DNA of 64,000 bases from Spongilla lacustris (GCA_949361645.1 OX442430.1:7550351-7614350), one strand, 5' to 3'. Counted from the stretch's first letter, positions 11,001 to 37,590 are shown. Notes: generated from the letters alone by a model not told the origin. Program-made: numbers and translations.

Positions 11001-13677
11001 TCTCTGTAATGGATGGCATAAAACATAACAATTCAATAGCTAGGGACATGTCTACTTATAAACCGAACTTGAAGCAATTTGATTACTCCTGTCGAAAGTT
11101 ATGGAGGATTTGAACCCGGTGAGGTATCTGACGTTGCAATACTGGCACAGAGCTAGTACAAAATGTATTTTACCCTAGAGAAATGGTGTCGTACAAAGTG
11201 TTGGAAATAGGAAGTCAATGGCCTGGTTAGTTCAGAAGTTATAGCGATTCAAACGCAAGGGAATTTTATAACATTTTATATATTTACATGATGGGAAGTT
11301 TTCAAGGAAACTGTCCCATATAATTATGCTGTCTAATAGTAAAGCAATGCTACGAACCCCTAAATAACCTCAGAGGTTATGGCTGGGGCATTGGATTCTG
11401 GAGGAAAAAAAAGTGGTAACTAGCAGCTGGTGGTGGGTCCCTGTAATGGGGTCTTTAAATGACACCCACTCATAGAAACACTACAACAAAAGCTCTCTTG
11501 TGACTTAGACATCAAAGACGATGAGAATAATGCATTTTCTAACGTTTGAAAGTGGTCATATGGCTTACAGGCCCCACCTGTCTGCACTTTCATCGCGCTA
11601 CCACAACAAACACAGAATGAACATGGTAGCTTGATGTCACAGATTAAAGCTGGTAGATATCTACATGTGCACACCCGACGGATGCCATATTTTTTGTATC
11701 AAAAATGCTACGTATATTTAATGTATCAAATACGGGCACATACGCATATTTGGATCATGTAGATCTATGTACCCGTATTTGATACATGTATTTGATACAT
11801 TAAATATATATTTAAGGCCATTCCTAATGTGATAATAGAGTCCTGTCTGGACCTTTTTCCAAAACCCATGCGGGTGGGCGGCTATTATCCATTATTAAAA
11901 TGTATTATCATTACAAATGAATACAATGATTATGATGCAATCTTACATCAGCATTATGCAATATTATGTCATGAGGTGTGAAAGTAAAAGGCGGCACAAC
12001 TGAAAATGATGGCGCTGTATATCCAGACCAGTAGAAGCACGCAAGCTTTTTCTAAAAGTGACACATTTATACCAAAATCTCAAACAGATAAAATTGAAAA
12101 CGTTTTCGGATAATCAGAATAATGGACATGACTATCAGGAGGCCAGTTGTGCATGTATCATGTGATGCACCATGTGACTATACAGCTGTGTATCTACGTA
12201 TTAACACCCATGAGCTGGGATAGCAGCCCATAGGGACTCGTAAAGGACCAGATGACTGGGGGACCAGATGACTGGGGGACCAGATGACTGGGGTGAATTG
12301 AAGACGAATACGAAACTCGTACCGTGGTTGGTGCGCTTATGTCCAACGAGGTTATGTAACGGGGGGTCTATAATGACGCGAGCAGAGGACAGGAAACTAC
12401 AATCACATTTGGAATGGTCTAATGTACCAAATACGTGCACATATGCATATTTGGAACATTTATGTGCCCGTGTTTGATATAAAAATTATATTTATTTGAT
12501 ACATTAAATATATATTTAATGTCGGGTACCAAATATGCATATTTGGAACATATATATGGCCGCTATAAGTACCATTTTTGATACAAATAAATAAATTTGG
12601 TGGTACAACAAACGAAATTAATCATGCATGTACGTATGAAACCTTTCCTAGTACTATTGAGTATATGTACCTTGGGGATTTTTGAAGACCGTGAACTCTG
12701 TCGGTGCAACGACAGCAAAGCCTTGCAGGAGGTTTGCCATGTTTCGGCCACAAGCAGTGGTCGGACCTCCTCTCGTGAGCTCCAGGCTACTGACTCGGGC
12801 GGTGTAGGTGCCCGTGTCCGCCGGACTAGGATTCTTTATGACGAGCGAGGCGGTGGTGTTCGACAGCTGCAGCCTCGCGTCGTATGTTGGGTCCACCGGT
12901 CCGTAGTTGTGGTACCAAGACAGTCTCGCCGACACGGAGGTGGGCACGACTTCCAATTGCAGCGCACCGGTGCTCTGCGAGAGACTGATTCTTGCATCCT
13001 TAGCCCATCCTGTTGAGTGTGAGCAGTAATCACCAATGATAAATATGTATAAGGGGCCTTATTATTAGGCTTATAGACCCTATATCTCTGGTGATAGCAA
13101 ACGTAAAGGCATATTACTACCCCTTGCCACACCTCTTACCACACCTTTTATTTCCACTGCAAGGCTTCCCGAAGCTAAGAGAACGTTTCTCGAGTACACG
13201 CTGCAGAAGTATCTGACGTGCCGCGTGCTGTTTATCCCCACAGCAGCCACGAGAGTGCTGCCGTTAGCTGCGTCGGTTGTCGTCCATCCTGCATCGCCCT
13301 GTGAGGCACTCCATTTGTATTGGTACGGTTCGGCCGGCTGGGGGTTTATGGTGCAGTCAAGGGATACGTTCGCGCCCACGTGCACTCCTTGATTAGGCGA
13401 CGTCACCTTTACGGTATACTTAGAGCCTATGGGAGATCGAGAAGGGAGGGAGAGTAAAGAGAAAGAGAGCGAGAGAGAGAGAGAGAGAATTGAAATCAAG
13501 TCTATTAGAAAGAGTACTAGAAAGTACTTTTTAGAAATCACATGTAGCAACTGAATATATGTAGAGTGCAAGTGCTGCATATTATATAGCTCTGCTGTGC
13601 GATATGCATAAGTTGTATGACTTACCTTGGACAGATACGCTGAACAGAACCAAGAATGTCGTTACGAGTTTGGCCAT
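8055..13677 (-). CDS. Single-pass membrane receptor with Ig-like domains
   Basis: Nine exons: 13677-13626, 13426-13145, 13009-12671, 10388-9945, 9561-9256, 9194-9139, 9060-8719, 8270-8179, 8151-8055. They join in frame to 669 aa. Residues 1-17 are a signal peptide ([17 protein letters not shown]). Residues 18-111 form an Ig domain (Cys in SLDCTI, Trp in YKWS, Cys in YFCSV). Residues 112-224 are Ig-like without the usual cysteine pair. Residues 225-372 are of unclear fold. Residues 373-474 are a canonical Ig (TLTCSL, IRWLK, GQYSC). Residues 475-607 contain [10 protein letters not shown], which weakly recalls SEA-type domains. Residues about 616-636 are the transmembrane helix ([19 protein letters not shown]), followed by a tail of about 33 aa. 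The stop TAA overlaps an AATAAA. An alternative is splicing at GTATAT after the tail exon. Exons 1-5 end in phase 1, as is typical of Ig domain exons. The ligand is unknown. Confidence 0.85.
8291..8694. repeat. (AGAGGG)n hexanucleotide array
   Basis: About 67 nearly perfect copies in the intron separating the ectodomain exon from the transmembrane exon of the Ig receptor. It gives spurious poly-RG, poly-GE and poly-SP frames. Confidence 0.97.
9686..9940. repeat. 24-bp minisatellite abutting a splice donor
   Basis: About 11 copies of a unit around ACCAGGTCACCCATCATAAA. The array ends at the 5' splice site of receptor exon 10388-9945, whose own junction resembles the unit. Confidence 0.88.
10533..11322. 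mobile_element. Foldback MITE A, about 790 bp, in a receptor intron
   Basis: Both halves are reverse complements over nearly the whole length. The termini are ATATGGGACAGTTTCC / GGAAACTGTCCCATAT. Internal landmarks shared with copy B include GAGATACAGTTGAACAAA and its complement. It is non-coding and lies in the 2.3-kb intron 12670-10389 of the Ig receptor. Confidence 0.88.
11690..11820. repeat. AT-rich segment with TTTGATACATTAAATATA motifs, copy 1
   Basis: Short inverted motifs (ATTTGATACAT, CATATTTGGA) recur here and at 12425-12560, probably the remains of one mobile element or two related copies. Confidence 0.5.
12425..12560. repeat. AT-rich segment with TTTGATACATTAAATATA motifs, copy 2
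   Basis: Same motif set as 11690-11820 (TTTGATACATTAAATATATA, GCATATTTGGAACAT), in the same intron. Confidence 0.5.
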
Positions 13678-15236
13678 TAATTGCGATGAGAAGTGGAGAA
13701 TAATTATTTTGCTCAACAGTTCACCTTTTTTTATACAGCTGGAGTACGGGTGCGGTTTCCTATGTATCCAGACGACCAGCGCATTGCGTTGGCGTTTAAG
13801 TGGCAAAGCTGTGGAATTCTCAGCCTGGGAGCGGAAAGAGGTTGGCGTGTGAAGTCAAGTAGTTTGTATCATGATGAAGCGGGACTCGCACTGCATCGCT
13901 GTCTGCAATCACGACGGAATGGCTGGTTTAACGTTTATTGATTAGAAATCCCGTTCGCTACTCACTGTTGCTTGGTTCATACCTACTGTTAATATACTAC
14001 CACCATTTGCGAAGTACCTTAATAGTTATAGGCTTAGCCCTTGCCCAATGACCTGTCATCACTATTTTTCTTCAGGGGCTCTGCCCCAGACCGGCACCGA
14101 TGGGCACTCTCCCATACCCCTTAGCTGCTCCCCTCTTTTAAAAATAATTATATATATCTGCATGGATCCGCCGCTGGAGATGTGATACCTTTACGACCTT
14201 ACGCGTTGGATGAGGATAGACTACAACCATGGTTACTAATTGATATTAATTCGTTTGCCACGTCGTTTGCATTTAGCTAAACTGATCAAGCCGGCGCAGT
14301 TTCTTGGTTGTAAGTGATCGTGATCAATCCCAAATCTGAAAATTCCCATGCAACACAGCAGTACAGTATTAGTGCATCTGATGACAGCAATGCTACATGG
14401 CCACGGAGGCGGTGATTTGTACGCATATATCTGCACGTCATCCAATGTGCTCCTATTTACATGAACAATTACTATTAATAATATTTTGCAGTCATAGTCC
14501 ATGCTTTAGCAATTTTTGTAGCTCAGTGTGCGTAATTTTAAGTTATTACGTTAAGTTGTTCTAATGCAACTTACACAGGTAACCTCATAATTTGAAAATC
14601 AACACCCACATATTCAACATCTTAAAAATAATGTTAATAAACGTCATTGTGATTAGGATAGGTAAACAATTAGGAGAATAGTGCAAAATTAACTTCTAGT
14701 AAGTTTTATAATGAAATGATTGAAAATTTCTCATACACCTCGTATCTAAAGTAATGTACGGTGTTAATGTGGACTATAAATACTTTGAATTTGAAAGCGA
14801 TCGAGTCTCTTGTTAGTTCGAGCCAATGCCCGTGCTTTCCTCACAAGGTCACACAACGCCAAAACAATGGACCTGCTTGGGGGTTAGGGGGTTGTTCTGT
14901 TGCATGGTCATTTGTAGTAATGTGTATTTGTATCTTATTATATTTGAACGAAAGTGATAGCGCATATTTATACTAAGGCTGACATTACACATAGATACGA
15001 TAAACTGTAGGGTATGGTGTATGAGTCAACAGACTAAAGTACATCTCTGAGACTCTGGCACAGGGGTCTGCCCTTGCAAGAAATGCTCTGGCATTTAAGC
15101 GGACAAGGGATAAGTTCAGTCTGCTGTAGATGCAATCAAGAGTGGTAGATATGGTGAAATGGACTGAAAGGCGAGATGCAAGGTTAATTAAAACTTGGTA
15201 CCAACAATAATTAATAAATATTAATTAAATTAAAAA
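13678..15236. other. Intergenic between divergent receptor and NTHL1 genes
   Basis: This is the shared upstream region of two divergent genes. Around 14080-14175 a GGGGCTCTGCCCC segment and GGATCCGCC resemble decayed MITE sequence. I see nothing else. Confidence 0.4.
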
Positions 15237-17904
15237 ATGATTCTGCGATCCACGCGGAAAGCATCATCGGAAACAAATGTAACAAGGACGAAAAGACGGA
15301 GACAATTGAGCGTCGAAATCACGTGGGACCCCCCAAATCCAGCGGGCCGCGACCTGCTGGAGGGAACAACGAAGCAGGAAACGAAATGGGAGCCCCCCCA
15401 CTGGCGGGAACAGTTGGAAAATATTAGGGAGATGAGACGGAAGAAAGACGCACCGGTGGACATGGTGGGAGCCGCCGAATTAGCGGCTAAGGATTTGCCG
15501 CCGGAGGTAAAAAAAAATTAAGTTATATATATATACATGTAGAGCTTAGAAAAGCACACGGTGCAACCACGTGACCTGTTCACGTTCATAATTGCATTCA
15601 TATGCACGACGTACATTTTAGGTGAGACGGTACCAGGTGCTCGTCTCTCTGATGTTGTCAAGTCAGACTAAAGATCACGTGACCGCGGCGGCTATGCGAA
15701 AACTTCAGGAGCATGGCCTAACTGTACAGAGCATATTGCACACACCAGAAGATAAGGTCGCCCAACTTATATACCCTGTGGGGTTCTGGAAGGTGGGTGC
15801 TTTTGCAGTGTTATTACAAGGCCCTCCCCCCCCCCCCCCCCCCCCGCCCCACTCGTGTTGATTCAGTGGCACCTTTGTGATGCGAATGCCAATTGACTGC
15901 AGAAGTGTGTTATTGTAGATATCCTCCCCAATGCAATAGGAGGGGTGAGGTCGATAGGTGTATGCTGGTCCTTCTAAGCCTATACATAATCGATAGCATT
16001 ACTGTTCCATTGCTGTTGCATTACTGTTTCGTTGCTGTTACATTGCTGTTGCATTACTGTTCCATTGCTGTTCAATGTTGTTGGACAATTGCAAGCAGTA
16101 GGTGTGTGGGTGGTCCTCCTTGCACAGAGAAAGGCAAGCTTTATCAAGAGGACAACAGAAGTTCTGGACACAGTCTATGCGGGGGACATACCCAGCACAT
16201 TAGAGGGTCTGGTGAGTGATCTGGAGGTGGGGTAACTATCAGACCCTAATTGTGAGTATTTATTCTGACCCCATTAGACCACCAGTATTTCTTTAAGTCT
16301 CTACATTAAATGTGCTCTGATAATCATGTGATGAAGTTAACCATCCACGTTATTAGTGCATTACACTTGGACAATTAACTCCTTGGGTGCAAAGTACATT
16401 AGTGGCATATGTGTGTGGTGGCATGGGATGCTTCCAAACCTTGAGTCTCCTATCTTCCCCCACTCCTCCCCTTGCTACACCCCTCCCTTTGCCACACCCC
16501 TCCCTTTGCCACACCCCTCCCCTGCCACACCCCTCCCTTTGCCACACCCCTCCCCTTGCCACACCCCTCCCCTGCCACACCCTCCTCATCAGATAGCCCT
16601 TCCTGGGGTGGGTCCAAAGATGGCTCACCTCACCATGGACATTGCCTGGTCCACCATCTCCGGTATCGGGGTGGACACCCATGTCCATCGCATTGTGCAG
16701 AGGCTGGGCTGGTTGCCTAGGGAGACGCAAAAGCCAGAGGAGACCAGGAAGGCACTGGAGGAGTGGCTACCAAGGTTAGTTATTATTGTTAGTTATTGTT
16801 GTTACTGAGGTTAGTTATTGTTGTTAGAGGTTAGTTATGTTACCAAGGTTAGTTTTTATGGTTGCCAAGGTTAGTTATTAGGTTACTAAGGTTTTATCAA
16901 GGTGGGTTAGCTACATGGTTCATTGCTAAGGTGTAACACTGAGTTATTGGAGGGAAAATGGAGGGGGGGGGGGTGATGTAAGATGTATATGTGACCTAGG
17001 GGAGGGGGAGGGGGCCCTTGAACTGTAGGCAAAAATTATTTGGGTCCAACAGTTCTCCAAAGCAGAGTGTCTCCATCATTCCCCTTAATGAGTCACAAAG
17101 CTAATGTCCAAGTGTGGTGTGTGGAGTTCAACCCTCAGCTAATTCAAGTGGGGCTTGCTGTCTTGTGCCTTCCCATACATGCACACACATGTGCACATGT
17201 ACACAACACACACACATCAGTGTATGCTATAACTTAACACATTGACTATCAACTTTTGCCACTACTCAGGCACATGTGTAGCAAACAAGCTTCACCTCAC
17301 CACAGCAGCCTCTTGTGGCTATAGACTTGCCCACCAGACTAGTGTGGGTACAAACTTACTTAGACTTGCAGCTGGGATGGTGTTTCTGCTGTTCGCTGCA
17401 TTACTGTGGCCAACCCTGATTAATTCCATCAATCTTAGGAAATGGGGAGTGTCGCCGTAATGTGTGGTATGTTTTGGTATGTTTTGCCTGTTGCAATATT
17501 GTTTCGGCATAACATTGGACCCTGGGGGGCGGTGGCAGGGAAGGTGTAGGAGGTATTTTGAGTGTGTCTGGGGGTACAGTGGTGCCTGGGGGGACAGTGG
17601 TGCCTCTTTTGTTCAATTTTATTTTGCCATTCAGATTCTTGATGGTTGTGGTAATGCCAAGGCCTCTGGTCGCTTGTTCTGTTGATTTTATTTTTATATT
17701 TACTGTTATGTATTAGTCTCGTGGTCATATTTCAGGAGGGGGAAGGAAGGGTTGGAGGGAAGATATCTACTGGTTTAAAACATGGGATCCATTAACACCT
17801 CTAGTGTCCCTCTCTCCTCCCACCCACCGTCTCCAATAGCTCACAATATAAATCTCTCCTCCCCATGCAAATGCACAGCACACACCCAATATGCATACCT
17901 TTCT

Positions 17905-17935
<31 letters not shown>

Positions 17936-19295
17936 CACAGCCCCACTAGTACCCATCACCAAAGATTCATTTGTGTTGGAACCATGATGTATGTTAGACA
18001 CACTAAATAGCCACGCCCACCTGCAAAAATAATAAATTTAGGGACAGCCCAATAGTACACGTGTAGGCTAGCAGGCCTCAATAGTACACATGTATGCTAG
18101 CAGGCCCCAATAGTACACATGTATGCTAGCAGGCCTCAATAGTACACATGTAGGCTAGCAGGCCTCAATAGTACACGTGTATGCTAGCAGGCCTCAATAG
18201 TACACATGTATGCTAGCAGGCCTCAATAGTACACAGCAGGCCCCAATAGTACACATGTATGCTAGCAGGCCTCAATAGTACACATGTATGCTAGCAGGCC
18301 TCAATAGTACACATGTAGGCTAGCAGGCCCCAATAGTACACATGTAGGCTAGCAGGCCTCAATAGTACACGTGTATGCTAGCAGGCCTCAATAGTACACA
18401 TGTATGCTAGCAGGCCTCAATAGTACACATGTATGCTAGCAGGCCTCAATAGTACACATGTAGGCTAGCAGGCCCCAATAGTACACATGTATGCTAGCAG
18501 GCCTCAATAGTACACATGTAGGCTAGCAGGCCTCAATAGTACACATGTAGGCTAGCAGGCCTCAATAGTACACATGTAGGCTAGCAGGCCCCAATAGTAC
18601 ACATGTAGGCTAGCAGGCCTCAATAGTACACATGTATGCTAGCAGGCCTCAATAGTACACAACATGTATGCTAGCAGGCCCCAATAGTACACATGTAGGC
18701 TAGCAGGCCTCAATAGTACACATGTAGGCTAGCAGGCCCCAATAGTACACATGTAGGCTAGCAGGCCCCAATAGTACACATGTATGCTAGCAGGCCTCAA
18801 TAGTACACATGTATGCTAGCAGGCCCCAATAGTACACATGTAGGCTAGCAGGCCCCAATAGTACACATGTAGGCTAGCAGGCCTCAATAGTACACATGTA
18901 GGCTAGCAGGCCTCAATAGTACACATGTATGCTAGCAGGCATACATGTGGTTGTCTGTATGGTGGGCCCAATCTGTGGGAAAATGTTGGTTATTTGTCTT
19001 AGTGCTAATGTGTAAGTGGGTGTGATCAGTGTGGTCAAACTGGTGGGATGTTTGCCTACACACGATGTGAGTGTTTTGTGTGCAAAAGGGATACTTTGTA
19101 GAAACTATAAGGATACTTTGTAGATACTTTCATTTGTTTCTTTTTTCTCGTTTCTTTCCACTGTTATGTTTTGACTGCAATATGTAATGTTTGGTACCAG
19201 CCAGCTTGGTTATATCCTGTCCTCACCATCTTAACCACACACATACATACACACACACACACACACGCACACACACAAACACACACACATACACA

Positions 19296-19353
<58 letters not shown>

Positions 19354-19481
19354 GGTCAGAGTGGAGTGACCTGAACTGGCTTCTTGTTGGGTTCGGACAG
19401 AAGGTGTGCTTACCAGTGGGGCCCAGGTGCGAGCTATGTCACAACAGGAACACGTGCCCCGCCTCCCGGGCTAAAATATGA
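15237..19481 (+). CDS. NTHL1: Endonuclease III-like DNA glycosylase/AP lyase
   Basis: NTHL1 removes oxidised pyrimidines and nicks the abasic site in nuclear and mitochondrial base-excision repair. Exons: 15237-15506, 15622-15792, 16128-16211, 16593-16774, 19355-19481. They join in frame to 277 aa, shorter than the human protein only at the N-terminus. The basic N-terminus (RTKRRRQ) may be a nuclear signal. The helix-hairpin-helix reads LPGVGPKMA and holds catalytic Lys184. VDTHVHR holds catalytic Asp203. The [4Fe-4S] loop is Cys254-x6-Cys261-x2-Cys264-x5-Cys270. The segment [19 protein letters not shown] is nearly identical to vertebrate NTHL1. Intron 4 (2.6 kb) holds a 29-bp minisatellite. 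The gene converges on TGFBRAP1. Confidence 0.96.
15823..15845. repeat. Poly(C) run in NTHL1 intron 2
   Basis: C homopolymer with one G, of the kind prone to sequencing error. Confidence 0.9.
16468..16582. repeat. Minisatellite GCCACACCCCTCCCTTT, NTHL1 intron 3
   Basis: About seven copies of a 14-18 bp CCACACCCCTCCC unit end just before the 3' splice site of exon 16593-16774. They form its polypyrimidine region. Confidence 0.85.
18047..18950. repeat. 29-bp minisatellite in NTHL1 intron 4
   Basis: About 31 copies of CAATAGTACACATGTATGCT + AGCAGGCCT, with T/G and A/G variants at fixed positions and two copies with small indels. The unit contains NheI-like GCTAGC and palindromic ACATGT. Confidence 0.95.
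19244..19350. repeat. (CA)n before the last NTHL1 exon
   Basis: CA repeats run to the ACAG acceptor of exon 19355-19481. Confidence 0.9.
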
Positions 19482-19647
19482 CGCAGAACATATGAACGTG
19501 CTTACTACGCCATGAGAGGGATGTTGTGGATCACCTGATGAGCCCTCGTGAACTTTGCCCCCACTTGATTTGGTTTGTGCATCCGATTTGAGGTTATGTA
19601 ATCGAATGTTTGTACCCAGTTTTGGCGACCAAAATATTATGCAATTC

Positions 19648-19653
19648 AATAAA
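19648..19653 (+). terminator. NTHL1 poly(A) signal AATAAA
   Basis: AATAAA lies 167 nt after the NTHL1 stop. Confidence 0.6.
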
Positions 19654-20007
19654 ACTCTTTTGGATCAACTTGTAACCAAGCAACTGAGATATTGTTAGCT
19701 TACTGATGTGTGCATACATGTACTTCACTACATCAAGCTATCCAACACTGTAAGGACCATTCTGTTTTTGTTGTTTTGGGGCGAAACGTTTATCGATATT
19801 TTTGACTATACAAGCAAATATGTTCACTCGTGGTCTGACACAATTGAAGGGTCTTTGAACCCTCCATGCAAGCAAACACCCACGACCAATACACATGCAC
19901 CCTACCTGCATACCCTCCATCGCCAATGCGCTCACACTTATCCTGCTCATCTTGTAAGCACTCTTTTGATCACAACATGAAGAAAAACACCACAAAACAA
20001 AAAATTT
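19654..20007. other. Gap between convergent 3' ends of NTHL1 and TGFBRAP1
   Basis: Short intergenic stretch with no feature seen. Confidence 0.5.
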
Positions 20008-20013
20008 TTTATT
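20008..20013 (-). terminator. TGFBRAP1 poly(A) signal AATAAA
   Basis: Minus-strand AATAAA about 55 nt after the TGFBRAP1 stop codon (20066-20068). Confidence 0.55.
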
Positions 20014-20065
20014 GCAACGAAAAGGAATTCTCTAGTAACACATAGCTATCTGGCAGATATAACTG

Positions 20066-34188
<14,123 letters not shown>

Positions 34189-34407
34189 ATTCTGCCTGTA
34201 TGGACCACCTTCCGGGCTGAAAACATATGACGTCACAATCGTAATTCTCCGTATTTGGTCGTCGGTTGGAAAGGGGCGAAGCAAGAGATATACCCTTTTT
34301 TTTTTTGTTTTTTGTTTCTTTGTGTTGGTAGCAACAATATCAGCTACCAGTGAGCTCCGTCCCGTTTTGGGCTGCTAAAGAGGGAAAAGTATAAATAAGA
34401 AAGAGGA
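34189..34407. promoter_or_regulatory. Divergent promoter region, TGFBRAP1 / PDZ gene
   Basis: Only 219 bp separate the two start codons on opposite strands. The region contains a T-rich run (34295-34322) and no clear TATA box. Core elements were not mapped. Confidence 0.55.
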
Positions 34408-36322
34408 ATGGCGGCAAGCTATGGTGGAGCGGGCGGGGCTCCGTCGGTGAGAGGACTACGACTGCTCACGATGAACAGAGGGGCAGATGGGTACGGCTTT
34501 CACATGTACACAGATAAGAAGCTCCAGGTATGTTTTCGTGATACGCGCATAGGGGGGAGAAAGGACTCGTTTTGAAAAGGTGCGTGCAAGCTCAGCACCA
34601 TGCAGTGAATGCCGCTATGGAAGCGGCGGTGCTGCATAGGGAATGCCAACTTGCATGAATTAATTGCGCCTGCATGGTGAGAACGGCTAGACGTGCTACT
34701 GTTTTGTTGGGCCAAGTTACTGGTTCGGGGCGGGGCACTAACGGGATTTGCGCTTTAACAGTGCAGAAGTATGGAAAATAGCCGTTCTACTAGTAGCTAA
34801 AAAGGAAGGGAGGACGTTTCAAATTGCAATACCAGTAGTAACATAGCGACAACGATAGGTTACTTAGGAGGTAGAACTGATGGCGTCTGGGGGGCACAAA
34901 TAATGAATAATATTTCAATTTGAATGGCACGGCTTGCCTCACCCCGCCCACCATTCTTGTTTGTTTCTGTATGGTCACCAAGCAACTATTTAATTTGTCC
35001 TACATTTAATTGAAAATCTTTTTTTTTAACTGTACAGTAGTACAAACATAACTCGCGATACTTCCGCAACGTTATAATGCCGTGATATGGGTGCTAGCTG
35101 TGTGTGAAACTGTGCATGAGCCACTATTTTTATCGTTCGCTTTAAAACTATGGTTTATTCTTCTCCCCTCCCCCGGCCGCCAGGGTCAATACATTAAGTC
35201 GGTAACCAAGGATACTCCAGCCGACCTGTGTGGCATGATTCCAGGGGACCACGTTCTAGCAGTAGATGGGGCAGACTGCTCCAAGGAGACTCACCACCAG
35301 GTGGTGGACAGGGTGAGATCAGAGCCTTCGATGGGGAAGAGGGTGCTAGTTATCGACCAAGAGACAGAACGAGAGATGCTGGCAAAGGTACTTGGGTGGT
35401 GGAGTTTTTTTATTTTTTTATGTTTGGTACTTCTGTATTTTTTAATTAGCGTAACGATTATTTATTTTAAAGCTATTTTATTTATTGTCTTGTGGTGCGG
35501 AATTTTTTTTAAAATTATAATAATAACTTATAAGTGATTTTCACAGTACACATACATAAAAGAAATTTACACACAGAAAGATCAGTAGTCCATTGCCTCG
35601 ACCTGCATGTCTGCCACCTGCAAGGATCTTGCAAGGATAGCCCTGGTGTTTGCTCTCACAAGCACAATGCTCAGTCTGCCATATAGATCCCCCAAAACTT
35701 GGGATTTGCTACAGTTTGTGAGGATGGCTTCGTGCATGGCTATGCAGGAGAAAGCATTGCATGCCTCTTCACCCCAGGCTCCATAGGGTATGATTTTTAT
35801 TTTGTATATTCAGATTGTACTCTGCAACTTGGGTTCCATATCGATCAATTTCTAAGAGTGTGCAGAGTCCTCAACAACATACATGTACGCATGGGACCTT
35901 CCATCACTGGTGTTATAAGGCACTTAATATTTCAATCCAAAACATTGCCTTCTTTTTACTAGTCCCGTAAAGTACACGAAGTACAATAAGCATTTATGTG
36001 TGATGTGCCAGTGCATGCACCCGAGCCTCCCTTTTAAATAAACTTTGAACGCAGACGTTTAAAGATTTGACAGCTGCAGGATGAACGTTCTCACCTTGAG
36101 ACATCCCCTTTCCCTCACACCCTCACCTCCCACTCTTTTCAGGGAATACCAATCGATCCCTCCAATGCCATCGTGATGGTAGCACGAAGCCAACCGGGCA
36201 ACGACGAGCCAGACATTGGAATGGTTAAGGACATCAAATCTGCCCTCCCGAAGAACAAGAAGAGGGAGGTCAAGTCAACAAAGAACTGGGCTGCCAGCGT
36301 TGCTGCGTACAACGACCTTTGA
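34408..36322 (+). CDS. NHERF-like single-PDZ protein with ERM-binding tail
   Basis: NHERF proteins are cytosolic scaffolds tying membrane proteins to ezrin/radixin/moesin and actin. Exons 34408-34527, 35184-35387 and 36143-36322 join in frame to 167 aa. The PDZ domain spans about residues 16-100, with carboxylate-binding loop GYGFH followed by GQYIKSV, PAD, GDHVLAVDG and THHQVVDRV. This is the NHERF pattern. The C-terminus reads NWAASVAAYNDL, that is Trp157-x6-Tyr164-x2-Leu167. The spacing equals that of the ezrin-binding end of NHERF1 (W-x6-F-x2-L). Human NHERF1 has two PDZ domains; this one has one. The start ATG has a purine-rich context (GAGGAATGG). Ezrin binding is inferred from the motif only. 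Confidence 0.85.
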
Positions 36323-37040
36323 ACTCTCCTCTCCTTACCCACCCATCACTTTTTTTATTTGTGTATCCAGGAACAACGTTAAACATATGAGCACCAATCT
36401 GTCACCCCTCCCTCCCTCTCCATCTCATGACAAGGCACTCACGATTAGGGTGCCGTAGTTGTGTATAGTTTTTTTAGCATATTTATGCTATTTTTAATCT
36501 CATGTCTTGTTTTTAATACACATTTATATGTCACAATTGAAAGCTTCACAAATCACATCCCCATAAGCCCAACACACTAGCAATTACTGGCCAAACACCT
36601 TTAATGAATGTGATCAAAATATCAGCCAAAATATAGACCCCTTTCATGTGACGCCAAAGATCACATGAAAAATTGATTTAATGAAATTCATTTGAGGTTA
36701 ATTCAATTCATATTCAATGTTGTCCACCATCTTGGTGCTCAGGTTACTATAGCAATTTTATTTATGCGCGTTTTGGGTCTCGTAATACTTTTATATTCTT
36801 ACCACGGAATGATGTCAGTGCCCACTGTAAAAATAAAATAAAACCAGGCTCATAATTGCTTACTGTGAACGTACAGTAATAACCAAAAGCATTGCGTTGC
36901 CCATACCGTCTATAGTAACTTGTGCACCAAGATGGCGGACAAAATGGAATTTTAATTTCAATGAATGTCATTAAATCACATGATGAAAAGAAGAAACCAA
37001 GCAGTGACTGTTTTTGTGTATGCTAGCACACACAAAGGGA
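36323..37040. other. PDZ-gene 3' flank and intergenic DNA
   Basis: AT-rich with no exon seen. It presumably includes the PDZ-gene 3' UTR; no clear AATAAA was located close to the stop. Confidence 0.4.
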
Positions 37041-37054
37041 TGAATGGGCAAAGA

Positions 37055-37590
37055 CGGGAGTACATGGGGAACATGGAGGCACATGGGGAACATGGAGGCA
37101 CATGGGGAACATGGAGGCACATGGGGAACACGGAGGCACATGGGGAACATGGAGGCACATGGGGAACACGGAGACACATGGGGAACATGGAGGCACATGG
37201 GGAACATGGAGGCACATGGGGAACATGGAGGCACATGGGGAACACGGAGGCACATGGGGTACATGGAGGCACATGGGGAACATGGAGGCACATGAGGAAC
37301 ACGGAGGCACATGGGGAACATGGAGGCACATGGGGAACACGGAGACACATGGGGAACACGGAGGCACATGGGGAACATGGAGGCACATGGGGAACATGGA
37401 GGCACATGGGGAACACGGAGGCACATGGGGTACATGGAGGCACATGGGGAACATGGAGGCACATGGGGAACACGGAGGCACATGGGGTACATGGAGGCAC
37501 ATGGGGAACATGGAGGCACATGGGGAACACGGAGGCACATGGGGAACATGGGGGCACATGGGGAACATGGGGGCACATGGGCGCTCAAGG
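37055..37590. repeat. 18-bp minisatellite GGCACATGGGGAACATGGA
   Basis: About 29 copies with A/C and A/T variants. It reads through in all frames and produces long false ORFs. It is intergenic. Confidence 0.96.
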
